A stretch of DNA of 64,000 nt from assembly GCF_000763885.1 (NCBI RefSeq), contig NZ_JRKO01000012.1, positions 39,931 to 103,930 of the forward strand, in the 5' to 3' direction. A program made the translations under genes and the position numbers. Positions 36,298 to 44,451 of the stretch are shown one piece after another. Each line of letters opens with the position of its first letter. Position 1 is the first letter of the stretch. Origin of the DNA: Paracoccus versutus (lineage in GTDB: Bacteria > Pseudomonadota > Alphaproteobacteria > Rhodobacterales > Rhodobacteraceae). Under the pieces are notes generated by a model, which was not told the origin of the DNA, did no database searches, and saw only the letters and a list, made by a program, of their open reading frames with translations.

Positions 36298-37040
36298 CCA
36301 ACGATCTCGAAGCGCGGATCGCCGAACTGCGGCAACGGCGTCGGGCGGGACAGGAGGATACCGAGGTTGAACTGGACCGCCTGAAGGCCCAGCTTTCGGA
36401 GCATGTCCAGGGCATCAGGGCGGGCATGGACGACGAACTCGTGGACCGCATCGCCGAGTTCGCCACCGTCGGAAAGCTGGCCGCGAAGGCGTTGGAAACC
36501 GCAGAAAGGATACACCGGGAACACGAGGCCCTGGGTGAACGGATCACTGCCCACGGGGCCTTGCTCCGGCGGCAGGCGCGATTTGCATGGGCCGCCCTCG
36601 GCGGGGCATGTCTCGCCGCCGGGGCGGTTCTCCTGTTGGTGATCTGGACCGGGGCCGCGCTGAAACAGGCGGCAGCAAGAGAAGCCGACATCATCCGCGC
36701 CACGAATATCCGGGAACTGGCGGCCGCGCGTGACGAAGGAGAACGCGCCATTGCCACCCTGCACGAGCAGCTTGCTGGGCAGCGGACCTGGATCGAGCGT
36801 AGCATCGAGACGGTGGGCGTCGAACTGGCGAGCCTGACCGCCGAACGCGATGCGGTGCGGGCCGAGTTGGAACACTTCGCCGCCTTGCGCGACCGCCTCG
36901 GCATCCGGTTGATCGAGACCCGGACGCAGCCGGTCATCGTTGTGCCCGAGGGTCAGGAAATCCGCCTCTGGCGCGCGGCAGGCTTGCATGAACTCGCCCG
37001 CTATAACGGCCGGATGTATCGGGTTTTGGCGCGTGACTGA
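36294..37040 (+). CDS. Coiled-coil membrane protein, mobilization-associated
   Basis: A 248-aa protein with two coiled-coil regions (about 1-80 and 130-215) flanking one membrane span (AALGGACLAAGAVLLLVIW). It ends in RLWRAAGLHELARYNGRMY. It overlaps the relaxase gene by 4 nt, so the two are translated together. Membrane-anchored coiled-coil partners such as MbeB/MobB help relaxosomes in other mobilizable elements; that role is inferred from position and shape only. Confidence 0.7.
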   Translation: MTNDLEARIAELRQRRRAGQEDTEVELDRLKAQLSEHVQGIRAGMDDELVDRIAEFATVGKLAAKALETAERIHREHEALGERITAHGALLRRQARFAWAALGGACLAAGAVLLLVIWTGAALKQAAAREADIIRATNIRELAAARDEGERAIATLHEQLAGQRTWIERSIETVGVELASLTAERDAVRAELEHFAALRDRLGIRLIETRTQPVIVVPEGQEIRLWRAAGLHELARYNGRMYRVLARD

Positions 37041-37043
37041 CGA

Positions 37044-38213
37044 TCAGTGCAAAGCCAGCAGGTCTTGCCCCAACTGGTGCAGGGGTATGACTTCGATCCC
37101 GTTCGGCAGCGGGAAGGCCTCGGAGCCGGGATAGATAACGATGCGCCGCGCGGGTTCCAGGTCTTCGCAGGCCGAGTGAAAGCCGCGCTCGACCTTGGGT
37201 GCAAGATTGCGCTTGACCTCTATCGCCCAGACCGCGCCGCCCGGCAGGGTCAGCACCAGATCGACCTCGGCCCCCGCGCCGCTGCGGTAGAATTGGGCCT
37301 GCGTCCCGTCGGGCATCGTGGTGTGCGCTGTTTCGATGACGAGACCTTCCCAACTCGCCCCCGCGACGGGGTGGCCGAGAACGTCATCGAGCGTCGTCAA
37401 CCCGAGAAGGGCGTGCAGGATGCCGGTGTCGCGCACATAGATGCGCGGGGATTTGACCAGCCGCTTGCCGATATTCGCGTGCCAGGGCTCCAGGCGGCGC
37501 ACCAGCATCAGATCGACCAGCAGATCGAGATAGGAGGCGACGGTCTTGGCATCGACCCCGAGCGCGCGGCCGAGTTCGGCGGCGTTCGACAGGCCGGATT
37601 GCCGATGCGCCAGCATGGTCCAGAACCGCCGCAGGGTCTCGGCGGCGATGCGGGGGCCGAGCGCGGGAATGTCGCGCTCCAGATAGGTGCGGATGAAGTC
37701 GCGCCGCCAGCGCTGACTGGCCTGATCACCCTTGGCGAGGAAGCTGTCGGGGAAGCCGCCGCGCAGCCAGAGGCGATCCAGATCGGCGGCGGGAACCTCC
37801 AGCGCATCGAGAGGGGCGAGTTCGGCATAGGCGATCCGTCCCGCCAGCGTCTCGCCGGATTGCCGCAAGAGGTCGATAGAGGCCGAGCCGAGCAGCAGGA
37901 ACCGGCCCGCCCGCAGCCCCTTGCGCCGCCCCCGGTCGATCAGCCCGCGTAAGGATTGGAACAGGTCCGGCACCCGCTGGACCTCGTCGAGGATGACCAG
38001 CTTGTCTTCATGGGCTGACAGGTAGAGTTCGGGATCGGAGAGCTTCGCCCGGTCGGTGCTGGATTCGAGGTCGAGATAGAGCGAAGGGCGCGCATCGCCC
38101 AGCTCCTGGGCTAAGGTGATCTTGCCCACCTGCCGCGGCCCCAGCAGGGCAACGGCGGGGCTGTCGTCCAGCAGGGACTTGAGGGTGTCGGTTATGCGGC
38201 GTTCAATCATCAT
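37044..38213 (-). CDS. AAA ATPase with DUF4143 domain, altered Walker A
   Basis: A 389-aa protein of the AAA_14/DUF4143 type: N-terminal P-loop ATPase (about 1-160), winged-helix middle and C-terminal PD-(D/E)XK-like fold (GAGAEVDLVLTLPGGAVWAIEVKR). The Walker A reads GPRQVGKITLA, where family members have GKT or GKS; the Thr that binds magnesium is Ile (ATC, one transition from ACC). Walker B is LVILDEVQRVP. ATP hydrolysis may be impaired. The role of the family is poorly known. It converges on the mobilization genes. Confidence 0.82.
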   Translation of the reverse strand: MMIERRITDTLKSLLDDSPAVALLGPRQVGKITLAQELGDARPSLYLDLESSTDRAKLSDPELYLSAHEDKLVILDEVQRVPDLFQSLRGLIDRGRRKGLRAGRFLLLGSASIDLLRQSGETLAGRIAYAELAPLDALEVPAADLDRLWLRGGFPDSFLAKGDQASQRWRRDFIRTYLERDIPALGPRIAAETLRRFWTMLAHRQSGLSNAAELGRALGVDAKTVASYLDLLVDLMLVRRLEPWHANIGKRLVKSPRIYVRDTGILHALLGLTTLDDVLGHPVAGASWEGLVIETAHTTMPDGTQAQFYRSGAGAEVDLVLTLPGGAVWAIEVKRNLAPKVERGFHSACEDLEPARRIVIYPGSEAFPLPNGIEVIPLHQLGQDLLALH

Positions 38214-38298
38214 CCTTGCAATTAGGGAGTTTTGATCCCGATTTGCAAGGTTATTTTGAGGTGATCTTGCGGCCAGAAGTTAGATAGTCCCCCACGGG

Positions 38299-38547
38299 CT
38301 ACTGACCGGGAACAGCTTTTGCCACCCTGTCCATCAGCAAGGCCGGTGACGCACCGATCCCCTCCGCCCATTCGATGAACTCGACCACGTCGAGCCGCCT
38401 TTCGCCGGTTTCCACCTTTGCCACATAGGATTGCGGCCGGTTCAGCCGGTCTGCCAACTCCTGCTGCGTGATCCCCGCTTCCTTCCGTGTCTCGATCAGC
38501 ACCAGCATCAACGCCCGGTGCCCGGGCGTTCGCAGACTTCGGGCCAT
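38299..38547 (-). CDS. XRE-family helix-turn-helix protein
   Basis: An 82-aa small DNA-binding protein: KEAGITQQELADRLNRPQSY and VAKVETGERRLDVVEFIEWA form the Cro/C1-type helix-turn-helix. Upstream of the ATPase gene on the same strand with an 85-nt gap, it may regulate that gene. Pairing of a small XRE protein with a larger partner recalls antitoxin-like arrangements, but nothing else supports a toxin role. Confidence 0.85.
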   Translation of the reverse strand: MARSLRTPGHRALMLVLIETRKEAGITQQELADRLNRPQSYVAKVETGERRLDVVEFIEWAEGIGASPALLMDRVAKAVPGQ

Positions 38548-38730
38548 CGCGGCGTCTCCAAAGGGCCTAAGCCCTTGCCGCGTAATCCCGTTCTGGTATT
38601 ATCCCATTTCAGGATGCTGGCGTTGCTGCATCCTCCTGCGCTCAGTGCCTTCTGAAGTGTGCGAGTGAATCTGGTCAGGCCATTCAATGCCGGTGCCGGA
38701 GCGTGGGTTTCGGTGGTGGAGGCATTGAAG

Positions 38731-39339
38731 ATGAACAGGACGGCACCATGGCATCGCGCATTCGCGTCCCACCACCGCCATGTGCGGCCCGACAGGCGAT
38801 CTTTGTCTGTCTATCGTGGCCGGGTGGTCTCCGTTGCAGACCGGGTGACGAGCACGACCGTCAGCGGCCAGCATGGCTACACCTCGGTCAACTCGGTGCC
38901 CGAGGTCTGGATCGCCGATGCCAACGGACAGGAGCTGCGATTCATCGACGTGACGCTGGGGGATTGCCGGGCCGGGCATGAGGTGGTGATCGTCGGCGAT
39001 CCGGCGAAGGACAAGGTCCTCTCGATGCGGAACCTCTCGACCGGGCAGACGTGGTTTTCATCGTCCCTGACGGACCTGCCGTTCAATGGAAGCCACCTTT
39101 TCAGCATGATCCCGACCGCGATCCTGTTCTGTGGCATCGCCTCGTTCATATCGTTTGCCATGTTCGGTGAGGCATGGTCGCGCAGGACCTGGTGGGAGCA
39201 AACCGCCCCCGATCTGATGTTCTACGCCGCGCTGGCCCTGGGCTGTTGGTTGCCCGAAATGGGGCGGACATGGATCAACCACCGGAACGAGGCCCTGCGT
39301 GTCAGGATCACGCAGGAGCTGGAGGCGGCTTCCAAATGA
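38731..39339 (+). CDS. Membrane protein of unknown function (island cargo)
   Basis: A 202-aa protein with a soluble N-terminal domain containing YRGRVVSVADRVTSTTVSG and GQELRFIDVTLGDCRAGHEV, which reads like a small beta-barrel. Two membrane spans follow (about residues 105-125 and 145-165) and a short cytoplasmic tail. GGAGG precedes the ATG at 38731; the frame reaches back to 38659. The stop overlaps the next ATG, so it opens a tight operon of envelope proteins. Family unknown. Confidence 0.7.
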   Translation: MNRTAPWHRAFASHHRHVRPDRRSLSVYRGRVVSVADRVTSTTVSGQHGYTSVNSVPEVWIADANGQELRFIDVTLGDCRAGHEVVIVGDPAKDKVLSMRNLSTGQTWFSSSLTDLPFNGSHLFSMIPTAILFCGIASFISFAMFGEAWSRRTWWEQTAPDLMFYAALALGCWLPEMGRTWINHRNEALRVRITQELEAASK

Positions 39340-39770
39340 GACATGCTCCTACGTTCACAGGCATCGTTCTGGCCGCCTGCCTCGGCCTGCCTGCTTCGGC
39401 TATCGATGACCCATTGCCGTCGGTGCCGTTCCAGACCACGGAAACCGGCCAGATGCGGGACCCGACCGGCCTCTGGACCCCGGCTGAGGTAGCCGAGGGC
39501 GGGTCGGATGTGCAGCCCTCGGTCTGGTATGCCCGTTTCCCGGTGCGGGGTGGCGAGGTCACGCTGGCGGTTCTGGTCGATGCCTGGTGCGGCATGTCCG
39601 AATGCCCGGTGCGGTTCCGGATTGAAACGGCCGATGGCCGGGCGGTCCAGAACTTCGGGACCGTCGATTACGACATGGTCTGCCAGGATTTCGAGAGCTT
39701 CACCTATGATCCCGAGGCGCGGGCGCTCCACGCCTGCGCCGCCAGGATCGCGCTGCTGCCGGAGGGTTGA
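39336..39770 (+). CDS. Secreted protein of unknown function (island cargo)
   Basis: A 144-aa protein with a signal peptide (FTGIVLAACLGLPASA), then a small Cys-containing domain (DAWCGMSECPVRFRIETADG, DMVCQDFESF, HACAARIALL) with four Cys that could form two disulfides. The start overlaps the preceding stop (ATGA) and the next gene starts 3 nt after its end. Periplasmic location is predicted. I do not recognise it. Confidence 0.7.
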   Translation: MRHAPTFTGIVLAACLGLPASAIDDPLPSVPFQTTETGQMRDPTGLWTPAEVAEGGSDVQPSVWYARFPVRGGEVTLAVLVDAWCGMSECPVRFRIETADGRAVQNFGTVDYDMVCQDFESFTYDPEARALHACAARIALLPEG

Positions 39771-39773
39771 GCC

Positions 39774-40415
39774 ATGCGCGTTCTGCTTGCAGGGCTGACA
39801 ATGGTCTGCCTTGCCGCGACGGCCTCGGCCGAAACCGCGCTGGACTCCCTCGCGCCGGGGCCGAGGGCGGCCTGGAACAATCTCGTGCTGGGGCTGACCC
39901 AGACCGATGGCTCCATTGACGTGGTGATCGCCGAGCGGCCCGATCCGGTGGCTCTGGCCAACCTGCTCGATCTGCTGGTGCTGCATACCGGCCTTCAGGT
40001 CCGGTTCAGCGTCTTCCACGATGTCGCGGATCGCGGCGAGGTGCTGGCGCAAATCTATGCCTTCCGCGAGGTGACGGGCACCGATCTGCACGTTTGCCGG
40101 AGCTGGTGGTCCTGGCCGGAGGCCGATGGCTATGCCGCGATGCTGCGCGATCGGTTCGGCGGCAGCCTGGTTTTCATCGACAACGGCGACAGTTCCGACG
40201 CCTATGACAACCCGGCCTCGGATTTCATGGCGGCGCGCATCCTCGATCCCCTATTTGCTGGCGTCTTCGGCCCAGACCCGCGCCGGATCGAAGATGGCGG
40301 CGACTACCTCGCGGCGATGGAGATGTTCTGGCGGCAGATCGACACGCTGAACATATGGGACCGCGACCGGCTGCTGGTACGCGGCGGCTGGGTCGATGGC
40401 TGCGGCGACCGATAG
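39774..40415 (+). CDS. Secreted protein of unknown function (island cargo)
   Basis: A 213-aa protein with a clear signal peptide (LLAGLTMVCLAATASA). The mature part includes VVIAERPDPVALANLLDLLV, a Trp-rich block CRSWWSWPEADGYAAML, and DNPASDFMAARILDPLF. It ends in GWVDGCGDR. It follows the previous secreted protein by 3 nt and may act with it in the periplasm. No family recognised. Confidence 0.7.
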   Translation: MRVLLAGLTMVCLAATASAETALDSLAPGPRAAWNNLVLGLTQTDGSIDVVIAERPDPVALANLLDLLVLHTGLQVRFSVFHDVADRGEVLAQIYAFREVTGTDLHVCRSWWSWPEADGYAAMLRDRFGGSLVFIDNGDSSDAYDNPASDFMAARILDPLFAGVFGPDPRRIEDGGDYLAAMEMFWRQIDTLNIWDRDRLLVRGGWVDGCGDR

Positions 40416-40477
40416 ACGTTGACCGCGCCGCCCCCGCCGGGGCACAAGCCACCTTCCTTCCGTCTGGACCTGTAACG

Positions 40478-41035
40478 ATGACCCACTGGTACACCGCCGA
40501 CCCGCATTTCGGGCATGACAGCATCATCCCCAACACCCGCCGCCCCTTCCGCGACACCGGCCATATGGACGCGGTGCTGATCGAACGGTTGTGGGAGAAG
40601 GTCGGCCCCGATGACGATCTCTGGATCGTCGGCGATTTCGCCTTCGGGCCGAAGGCGAAGGACGAGGACTGGCTGCTGGTGATCTTCGGCCAGCTGCCCG
40701 GCGCGCGGCGGCATCTGGTGGTGGGCAATCACGATGGCCCGCTGACCCAGGCGTTGCCTTGGGACAGCGTGTCGTGGCTGGTCGAGGTCGATGACCCGGC
40801 CAGCGACCGGCCGGTGACGCTTTGCCACTATCCGATGATGACCTGGAACCACGCCCGGAAGGGCGCGCTGCATCTGTTCGGCCATGTGCATGGCAACTGG
40901 CAGGGCAGTGCGAACGCGGTCAATGTCGGGGTGGACGCCTGGGACTTTTACCCGGTGACGGTGCAGGAGGCCGCCCGGCGGGCGAAGGGGATGCCGGTGA
41001 ACCGGCACTGGAAAGATGTCGAGCCAAGGGCGTGA
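40478..41035 (+). CDS. Calcineurin-like metallophosphoesterase
   Basis: A 185-aa phosphoesterase with all the two-metal motifs: YTADPHFGHDSII, VGDFAF, VVGNHDG, LCHYPMMTW and LFGHVHGNW. The short form, resembling the YfcE/phage phosphoesterase branch, acts on phosphodiesters in vitro; the real substrate is unknown. The ATG at 40478 places the first metal ligand near residue 8, as in relatives. It is the last gene of the island's plus-strand operon. Confidence 0.88.
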   Translation: MTHWYTADPHFGHDSIIPNTRRPFRDTGHMDAVLIERLWEKVGPDDDLWIVGDFAFGPKAKDEDWLLVIFGQLPGARRHLVVGNHDGPLTQALPWDSVSWLVEVDDPASDRPVTLCHYPMMTWNHARKGALHLFGHVHGNWQGSANAVNVGVDAWDFYPVTVQEAARRAKGMPVNRHWKDVEPRA

Positions 41036-41141
41036 GCTGATGCGTACAGGTTGTTTTACGCGGGCGACCTGTGCTGGGCAGTGGAAGGAATGGAAACGGC
41101 CCCTACCAGGATAGTCGTACCAGATACAGCATCCGGCCATG

Positions 41142-41759
41142 CTATTTAATCGGCGCGTGCATCAACGGGACAATGCTATGACGAACGAAAAAAATACACC
41201 CTGAGTTCGGGCATTTGTGGCTTGTTCGAAAATTCAAATTGGAGCCTTCAATGTCTTCTGTGATTGTCACATCGGAATGGGCAGCCGTAAGACGGTCTCT
41301 CCATTCGGTTAGAACGGCTTTTGAATCGCCCTGCCGATGATAGATGATCAGCTCACCGTGATCCCGCCCCAGCATAGCGGTCCCATACCGATGAGAAAGC
41401 TGGTGATAGCCATCCTCAAGCCAGCCGTAATCTCTATGGACCTTGGCCTCACCCAACCACATGAAGCTGTCGTGCTCGATTATCAGATCGCAATGGCCGT
41501 TCACATGCCGATCATGGGTTGCCGAAATACCTCCGGATTCAAGCATATCGGCGATCCGCATCGTGAGTTCGTCTTCACCTCTGTTCTCCTCTAAGCCACG
41601 CGTATCGACCAATCGTGAAAAACAAAATGCCAAGCTCTCTTCGAGAATCTTCAAACGCTCATCATGCGTTTTAGCTAGCTGCCAGCGCACGGCTCGCCCG
41701 CCCGCACTTCCCCCGAAAAAACTCAAATAGTCTGCTAAGCGCATGTCTTCAGCAGCCAT
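41142..41759 (-). CDS. PD-(D/E)XK-like nuclease, cassette gene 5
   Basis: A 205-aa protein. Residues about 58-140 read as a restriction-endonuclease-like core: an acidic helix (ENRGEDELTMRIADML), then GHCDLIIEHDSFMWLGEAKVH with D91 and the E104-x-K106 pair in PD-(D/E)XK spacing, and a helix GYHQLSHRYGTAML. No DNA-binding domain is visible. The ATG directly abuts the upstream stop (TAGATG). It is the last gene of the cassette and the likely effector. Nuclease activity is inferred from the motif alone. Confidence 0.6.
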   Translation of the reverse strand: MAAEDMRLADYLSFFGGSAGGRAVRWQLAKTHDERLKILEESLAFCFSRLVDTRGLEENRGEDELTMRIADMLESGGISATHDRHVNGHCDLIIEHDSFMWLGEAKVHRDYGWLEDGYHQLSHRYGTAMLGRDHGELIIYHRQGDSKAVLTEWRDRLTAAHSDVTITEDIEGSNLNFRTSHKCPNSGCIFFVRHSIVPLMHAPIK

Positions 41760-42152
41760 CTACTCACCAGCCTTCAAGGAGTAGAAAATTCGGACATGAC
41801 GCATAGGCTCATCTACGAGTTTACCAGATATCGGATGAGCAAGAACGCCACTCTCCATCAAGCCTTGAAATTCTTCTGTAGTTAGGTGGAGCTGTCCCTC
41901 CTCAGCGTCATCGAGATAACCATGAATTTCAAGTATTGCACTTTCACGTGAAGCCAGGATGCTCAATGCTGGCAGAAGCAATTCTCGATGCTTGTCGCTA
42001 TCAAGATGTTCATAGAAGAACGATAACCCGATGTGCGCGCCGTCGCCTGCTCGGAAATCAGAGAGAATATCCGTAATAGCCAGACACGCGGACCGCATGT
42101 CTGCGGAAAGCCTTGAGGCGGCTAAGCGGTCTCTGAACTCCCCGAGGTTCAT
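41760..42152 (-). CDS. Unknown protein, cassette gene 4
   Basis: A 130-aa, probably all-helical, soluble protein: FRDRLAASRLSADMRSACLA, DILSDFRAGDGAHIGLSFFY, LALPALSILASRES-like text and a C-terminal RHVRIFYSLKAGE. It lies 7 nt after gene 3 and abuts the nuclease gene, so all three are co-translated. It has no recognised family. Size and position suit an adaptor or specificity partner. Base composition is AT-richer than the chromosome. Confidence 0.65.
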   Translation of the reverse strand: MNLGEFRDRLAASRLSADMRSACLAITDILSDFRAGDGAHIGLSFFYEHLDSDKHRELLLPALSILASRESAILEIHGYLDDAEEGQLHLTTEEFQGLMESGVLAHPISGKLVDEPMRHVRIFYSLKAGE

Positions 42153-42159
42153 GTCGGCA

Positions 42160-43221
42160 CTATTGCACGCTGTCGACTTCTAGTTTAGCCTTTTTTCCAA
42201 GGCGGTCGATTACAAACTCGTAGTCGGTTGCCCGCACGCAGTTCTGGATCTTCGCGCCTGTTACTATTGGGTTTCCATTTGTACCGTTACCCGCTGGACC
42301 GGATGCCGACAGCATCAATGATGGTACATAAGACACCCCATCTTCGTGGAAAGCCCACTCTACGGTGATTCGATAGATCGCGATGGCTTCCACTGCACCC
42401 TTTCCCGCGACATGGTAGGCTTCCGTCCGCTGATCGGCGTTAGCTCGCCTACGCGGCATCTTTTCGTCTTTGATACCGCCAGTTGTAGTCTGGAACGTCA
42501 TCTGCGTTACCGTGCCTTCCGTTGCGTCTTCGTAAAATGGACGCACCGCTGGGAAGAGGTTCACAGCCCTGCCGAGTTCTACAATACCCCAGCTGTTAAT
42601 GATCGTTTTTAGAACTGAATGTAACCCATGCACATCGGCCTCCGATGCTCCACGGGGAAAGTCCACGCGAACCTCCAGAAAATCGCGCTCGTGAGGCATC
42701 CAGATCACGTGGAACATCTGGACTGGCTGCCGCTTCAGCCCAACAACCTCGTCGTATAAAGCTTTCATCCCGGCAGGGTCATCAAATTCCTGAAAGGGAA
42801 TTTCTTCACGGGTTCTGATCCAGAATACCGAAGAAAGCATAAGCCCAATGCCATCTTCGTTACTCTCTGCTCTGACGATAGCCATATCCCCAGTAGCTTT
42901 CATCAGCTCCTCGTCGGGCATTAGATGAGGATAGCTTTTAGTGGCGGGCGTATTAGAGATTTCAGCGCTTAACAACTTATTCTGGATTACGTTTCGAAGT
43001 GACGGATCAACCGCATAGAGCTTGGTGAACTTCTCGCCACATAGCAGATGTTCAACCAACGCATCTTCTAGTGCTCCGTGATTGACTTGTTGCCCTGAAT
43101 CCTCGATTTTCTTAAGTGTGCTGTCCCAGCCGTGACTCGTGGAGATGCCGTTGGCCTGCAAAATTTTCTTTGCGTTTGTCCAATTCATTCGATGACGAAG
43201 GGTGCGGAAAAGTTCTTCCAT
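42160..43221 (-). CDS. Unknown large protein, cassette gene 3
   Basis: A 353-aa soluble protein without signal or membrane spans. The N-terminus (FRTLRHRMNWTNAKKILQAN) looks helical. The middle has MKATGDMAIVRAESNEDGIG and FHVIWMPHERDFLEVRVDFP, suggesting a beta-rich domain, and the C-terminus holds VEWAFHEDGVSYVPSLMLSA. GGATCAG precedes the ATG. No known family is recognised. As the largest member of the cassette it could be the sensor. Codon use is AT-richer than the flanking chromosome. Confidence 0.65.
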   Translation of the reverse strand: MEELFRTLRHRMNWTNAKKILQANGISTSHGWDSTLKKIEDSGQQVNHGALEDALVEHLLCGEKFTKLYAVDPSLRNVIQNKLLSAEISNTPATKSYPHLMPDEELMKATGDMAIVRAESNEDGIGLMLSSVFWIRTREEIPFQEFDDPAGMKALYDEVVGLKRQPVQMFHVIWMPHERDFLEVRVDFPRGASEADVHGLHSVLKTIINSWGIVELGRAVNLFPAVRPFYEDATEGTVTQMTFQTTTGGIKDEKMPRRRANADQRTEAYHVAGKGAVEAIAIYRITVEWAFHEDGVSYVPSLMLSASGPAGNGTNGNPIVTGAKIQNCVRATDYEFVIDRLGKKAKLEVDSVQ

Positions 43222-43252
43222 CTGATCCTACTGTCTGTTCCAGGGGCTCAAG

Positions 43253-43507
43253 CTAAAGACACGTCGAGCGATAACTTGGGTCGTCAGTATATGACTGCAT
43301 GTCCGCAAAGATCTCAAGGCAATAGTAGCGCGTGGTTGCCACATCGCCGAGGGAGTAGAAGTGCTTTTTCCGTCCATCGCCAGGCGCTAGAGATCTCATT
43401 TCTCCCGATCGCAGCAGTTCAGGCCGCCCGCCGCGAGAGACCGATTCCGCCCATCCCTTCACAACAGCATATATCCCACCCGGCACATCGCCATCCACAA
43501 CCCGCAC
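43253..43507 (-). CDS. Small protein of unknown function, cassette gene 2
   Basis: An 84-aa frame from a GTG at 43507, 3 nt after the XRE gene stop, to 43253. The sequence contains GGIYAVVKGWAESVSRGG and RKKHFYSLGDVATTRYYCLE and ends SYRSTCL. Position and spacing in the operon support it, but there is no recognised family and no strong ribosome site, so it could be untranslated. Confidence 0.5.
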   Translation of the reverse strand: MRVVDGDVPGGIYAVVKGWAESVSRGGRPELLRSGEMRSLAPGDGRKKHFYSLGDVATTRYYCLEIFADMQSYTDDPSYRSTCL

Positions 43508-43510
43508 GGC

Positions 43511-44074
43511 TCAGCCCCCCTCCCGTCGCAGAATCTCTTCGTACTCTTCAGCCTCCCTCCGGGCAACCTCGGCTATCGTCTCTCGCCGCAGCCGATCATG
43601 GCTATAGTCCGGCTCCGACCGAGTGGCGGCGGCGGCGAAAGCGGCCTTGTCCCTGACTTCGGAGAGGGGAAGCTCCGGGAACTCCTTGAGCAGGACGCGG
43701 AAGGCGTCGATGGCCGTCTCGGCGATCCGGGTGCGGGCGCTGTATGACACCGGCAGCGGCGCACCCGTCACCAGCTCGTTCATGTCGCAGTCCAGCCACG
43801 CCGCCAGCTTGATCATCGCGGGCAGGGGGAGGGAGCGTGTGCCGTCCTCATACTGCTGGTAGGTGCGGCGGCCCACGCCCAGGGTCTTTGCCATTTCCTC
43901 CTGAGTCAGGCGCTTGGTCTTGCGGAAACGCCGAAGGTTCCCGTGCGGGACGCAGGCCGCTTCCTGCTGCGAACGCTCGATCTCCCGATACTCGGCCTCC
44001 AGTTCCTCGAACATCTCGGCCTCGATTCGGGCCTTTTCTTCGGGCGTTCGCTTCTGAAATCTGTACGTCGTCAT
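43511..44074 (-). CDS. XRE-family regulator, cassette gene 1
   Basis: A 187-aa regulator. A charged N-terminal helix (about 1-40) precedes a Cro/C1-type helix-turn-helix (about 45-105): NLRRFRKTKRLTQEEMAKTL, VGRRTYQQYEDGTRS and PLPAMIKLAAWLDCDMNELV. A helical C-terminal extension (about 110-187) could dimerise or bind a ligand. The start at 44074 (MTTYRFQKRTP) is preferred over a frame extension to 44176, which lies in the promoter region. It is divergent from the excisionase-like gene and probably represses both directions through the inverted repeat between them. Confidence 0.85.
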   Translation of the reverse strand: MTTYRFQKRTPEEKARIEAEMFEELEAEYREIERSQQEAACVPHGNLRRFRKTKRLTQEEMAKTLGVGRRTYQQYEDGTRSLPLPAMIKLAAWLDCDMNELVTGAPLPVSYSARTRIAETAIDAFRVLLKEFPELPLSEVRDKAAFAAAATRSEPDYSHDRLRRETIAEVARREAEEYEEILRREGG

Positions 44075-44090
44075 CCTGCCACCTTGGAAT

Positions 44091-44106
44091 GCGCATATTT
44101 GTGCGC
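44091..44106. promoter_or_regulatory. Inverted repeat, candidate operator of the XRE regulator
   Basis: GCGCA-TATTTG-TGCGC lies 17 nt upstream of the XRE start, in a short AT-rich stretch between the divergent cassette and integration genes. A related half-site, CTGCGCAAAC, follows near 44161. It is the natural candidate for control of both operons. Confidence 0.45.
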
Positions 44107-44199
44107 CTATATGGGCATTTTTCGACGTTTCGCGCAAGATTTCTTGTCTCGGATGTGGTTCTGCGCAAACTTGCATCGAGAGGTAGCAGGAGGCGCAGG

Positions 44200-44451
44200 A
44201 TGACGAGTTTTGTAGAGGATGCGCAGACCCCGGAAAGCTGGGTCGAGCAACTGCGGGTGCGCGGGATCAAACTGTCGGCCCGGCGGCTGCGGGAAAAGGC
44301 CCGTGCTTATGGTCAGTTCTATTGCCTTGGGCGCACGGTGTTTCTGTCGTCCAGTCATGTCGAAACGATCCTGGCGGCTGAGGCGGCTGGCTGGAACGAA
44401 GCGCTGCCCAACGGAAGGGCTAGGGCCGCAGCCTTGGAAGGAAGGGGCTGA
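44200..44451 (+). CDS. Excisionase-like small DNA-binding protein
   Basis: An 83-aa protein reading VRGIKLSARRLREKARAYGQ, FYCLGRTVFLSSSHVETILA, which fits a winged-helix/MerR-like excisionase: a short helix pair, then a wing with an aromatic-basic turn. GGAGG precedes the ATG. It starts the xis-orf58-int operon, with overlaps at each junction. A recombination-directionality role is inferred. Confidence 0.65.
   Translation: MTSFVEDAQTPESWVEQLRVRGIKLSARRLREKARAYGQFYCLGRTVFLSSSHVETILAAEAAGWNEALPNGRARAAALEGRG

Noticed and set aside
38299..38547. Small XRE protein with the DUF4143 ATPase as a toxin-antitoxin pair
   Set aside because: The ATPase is not a recognised toxin and the 85-nt gap shows no coupling; left as regulator plus neighbour.
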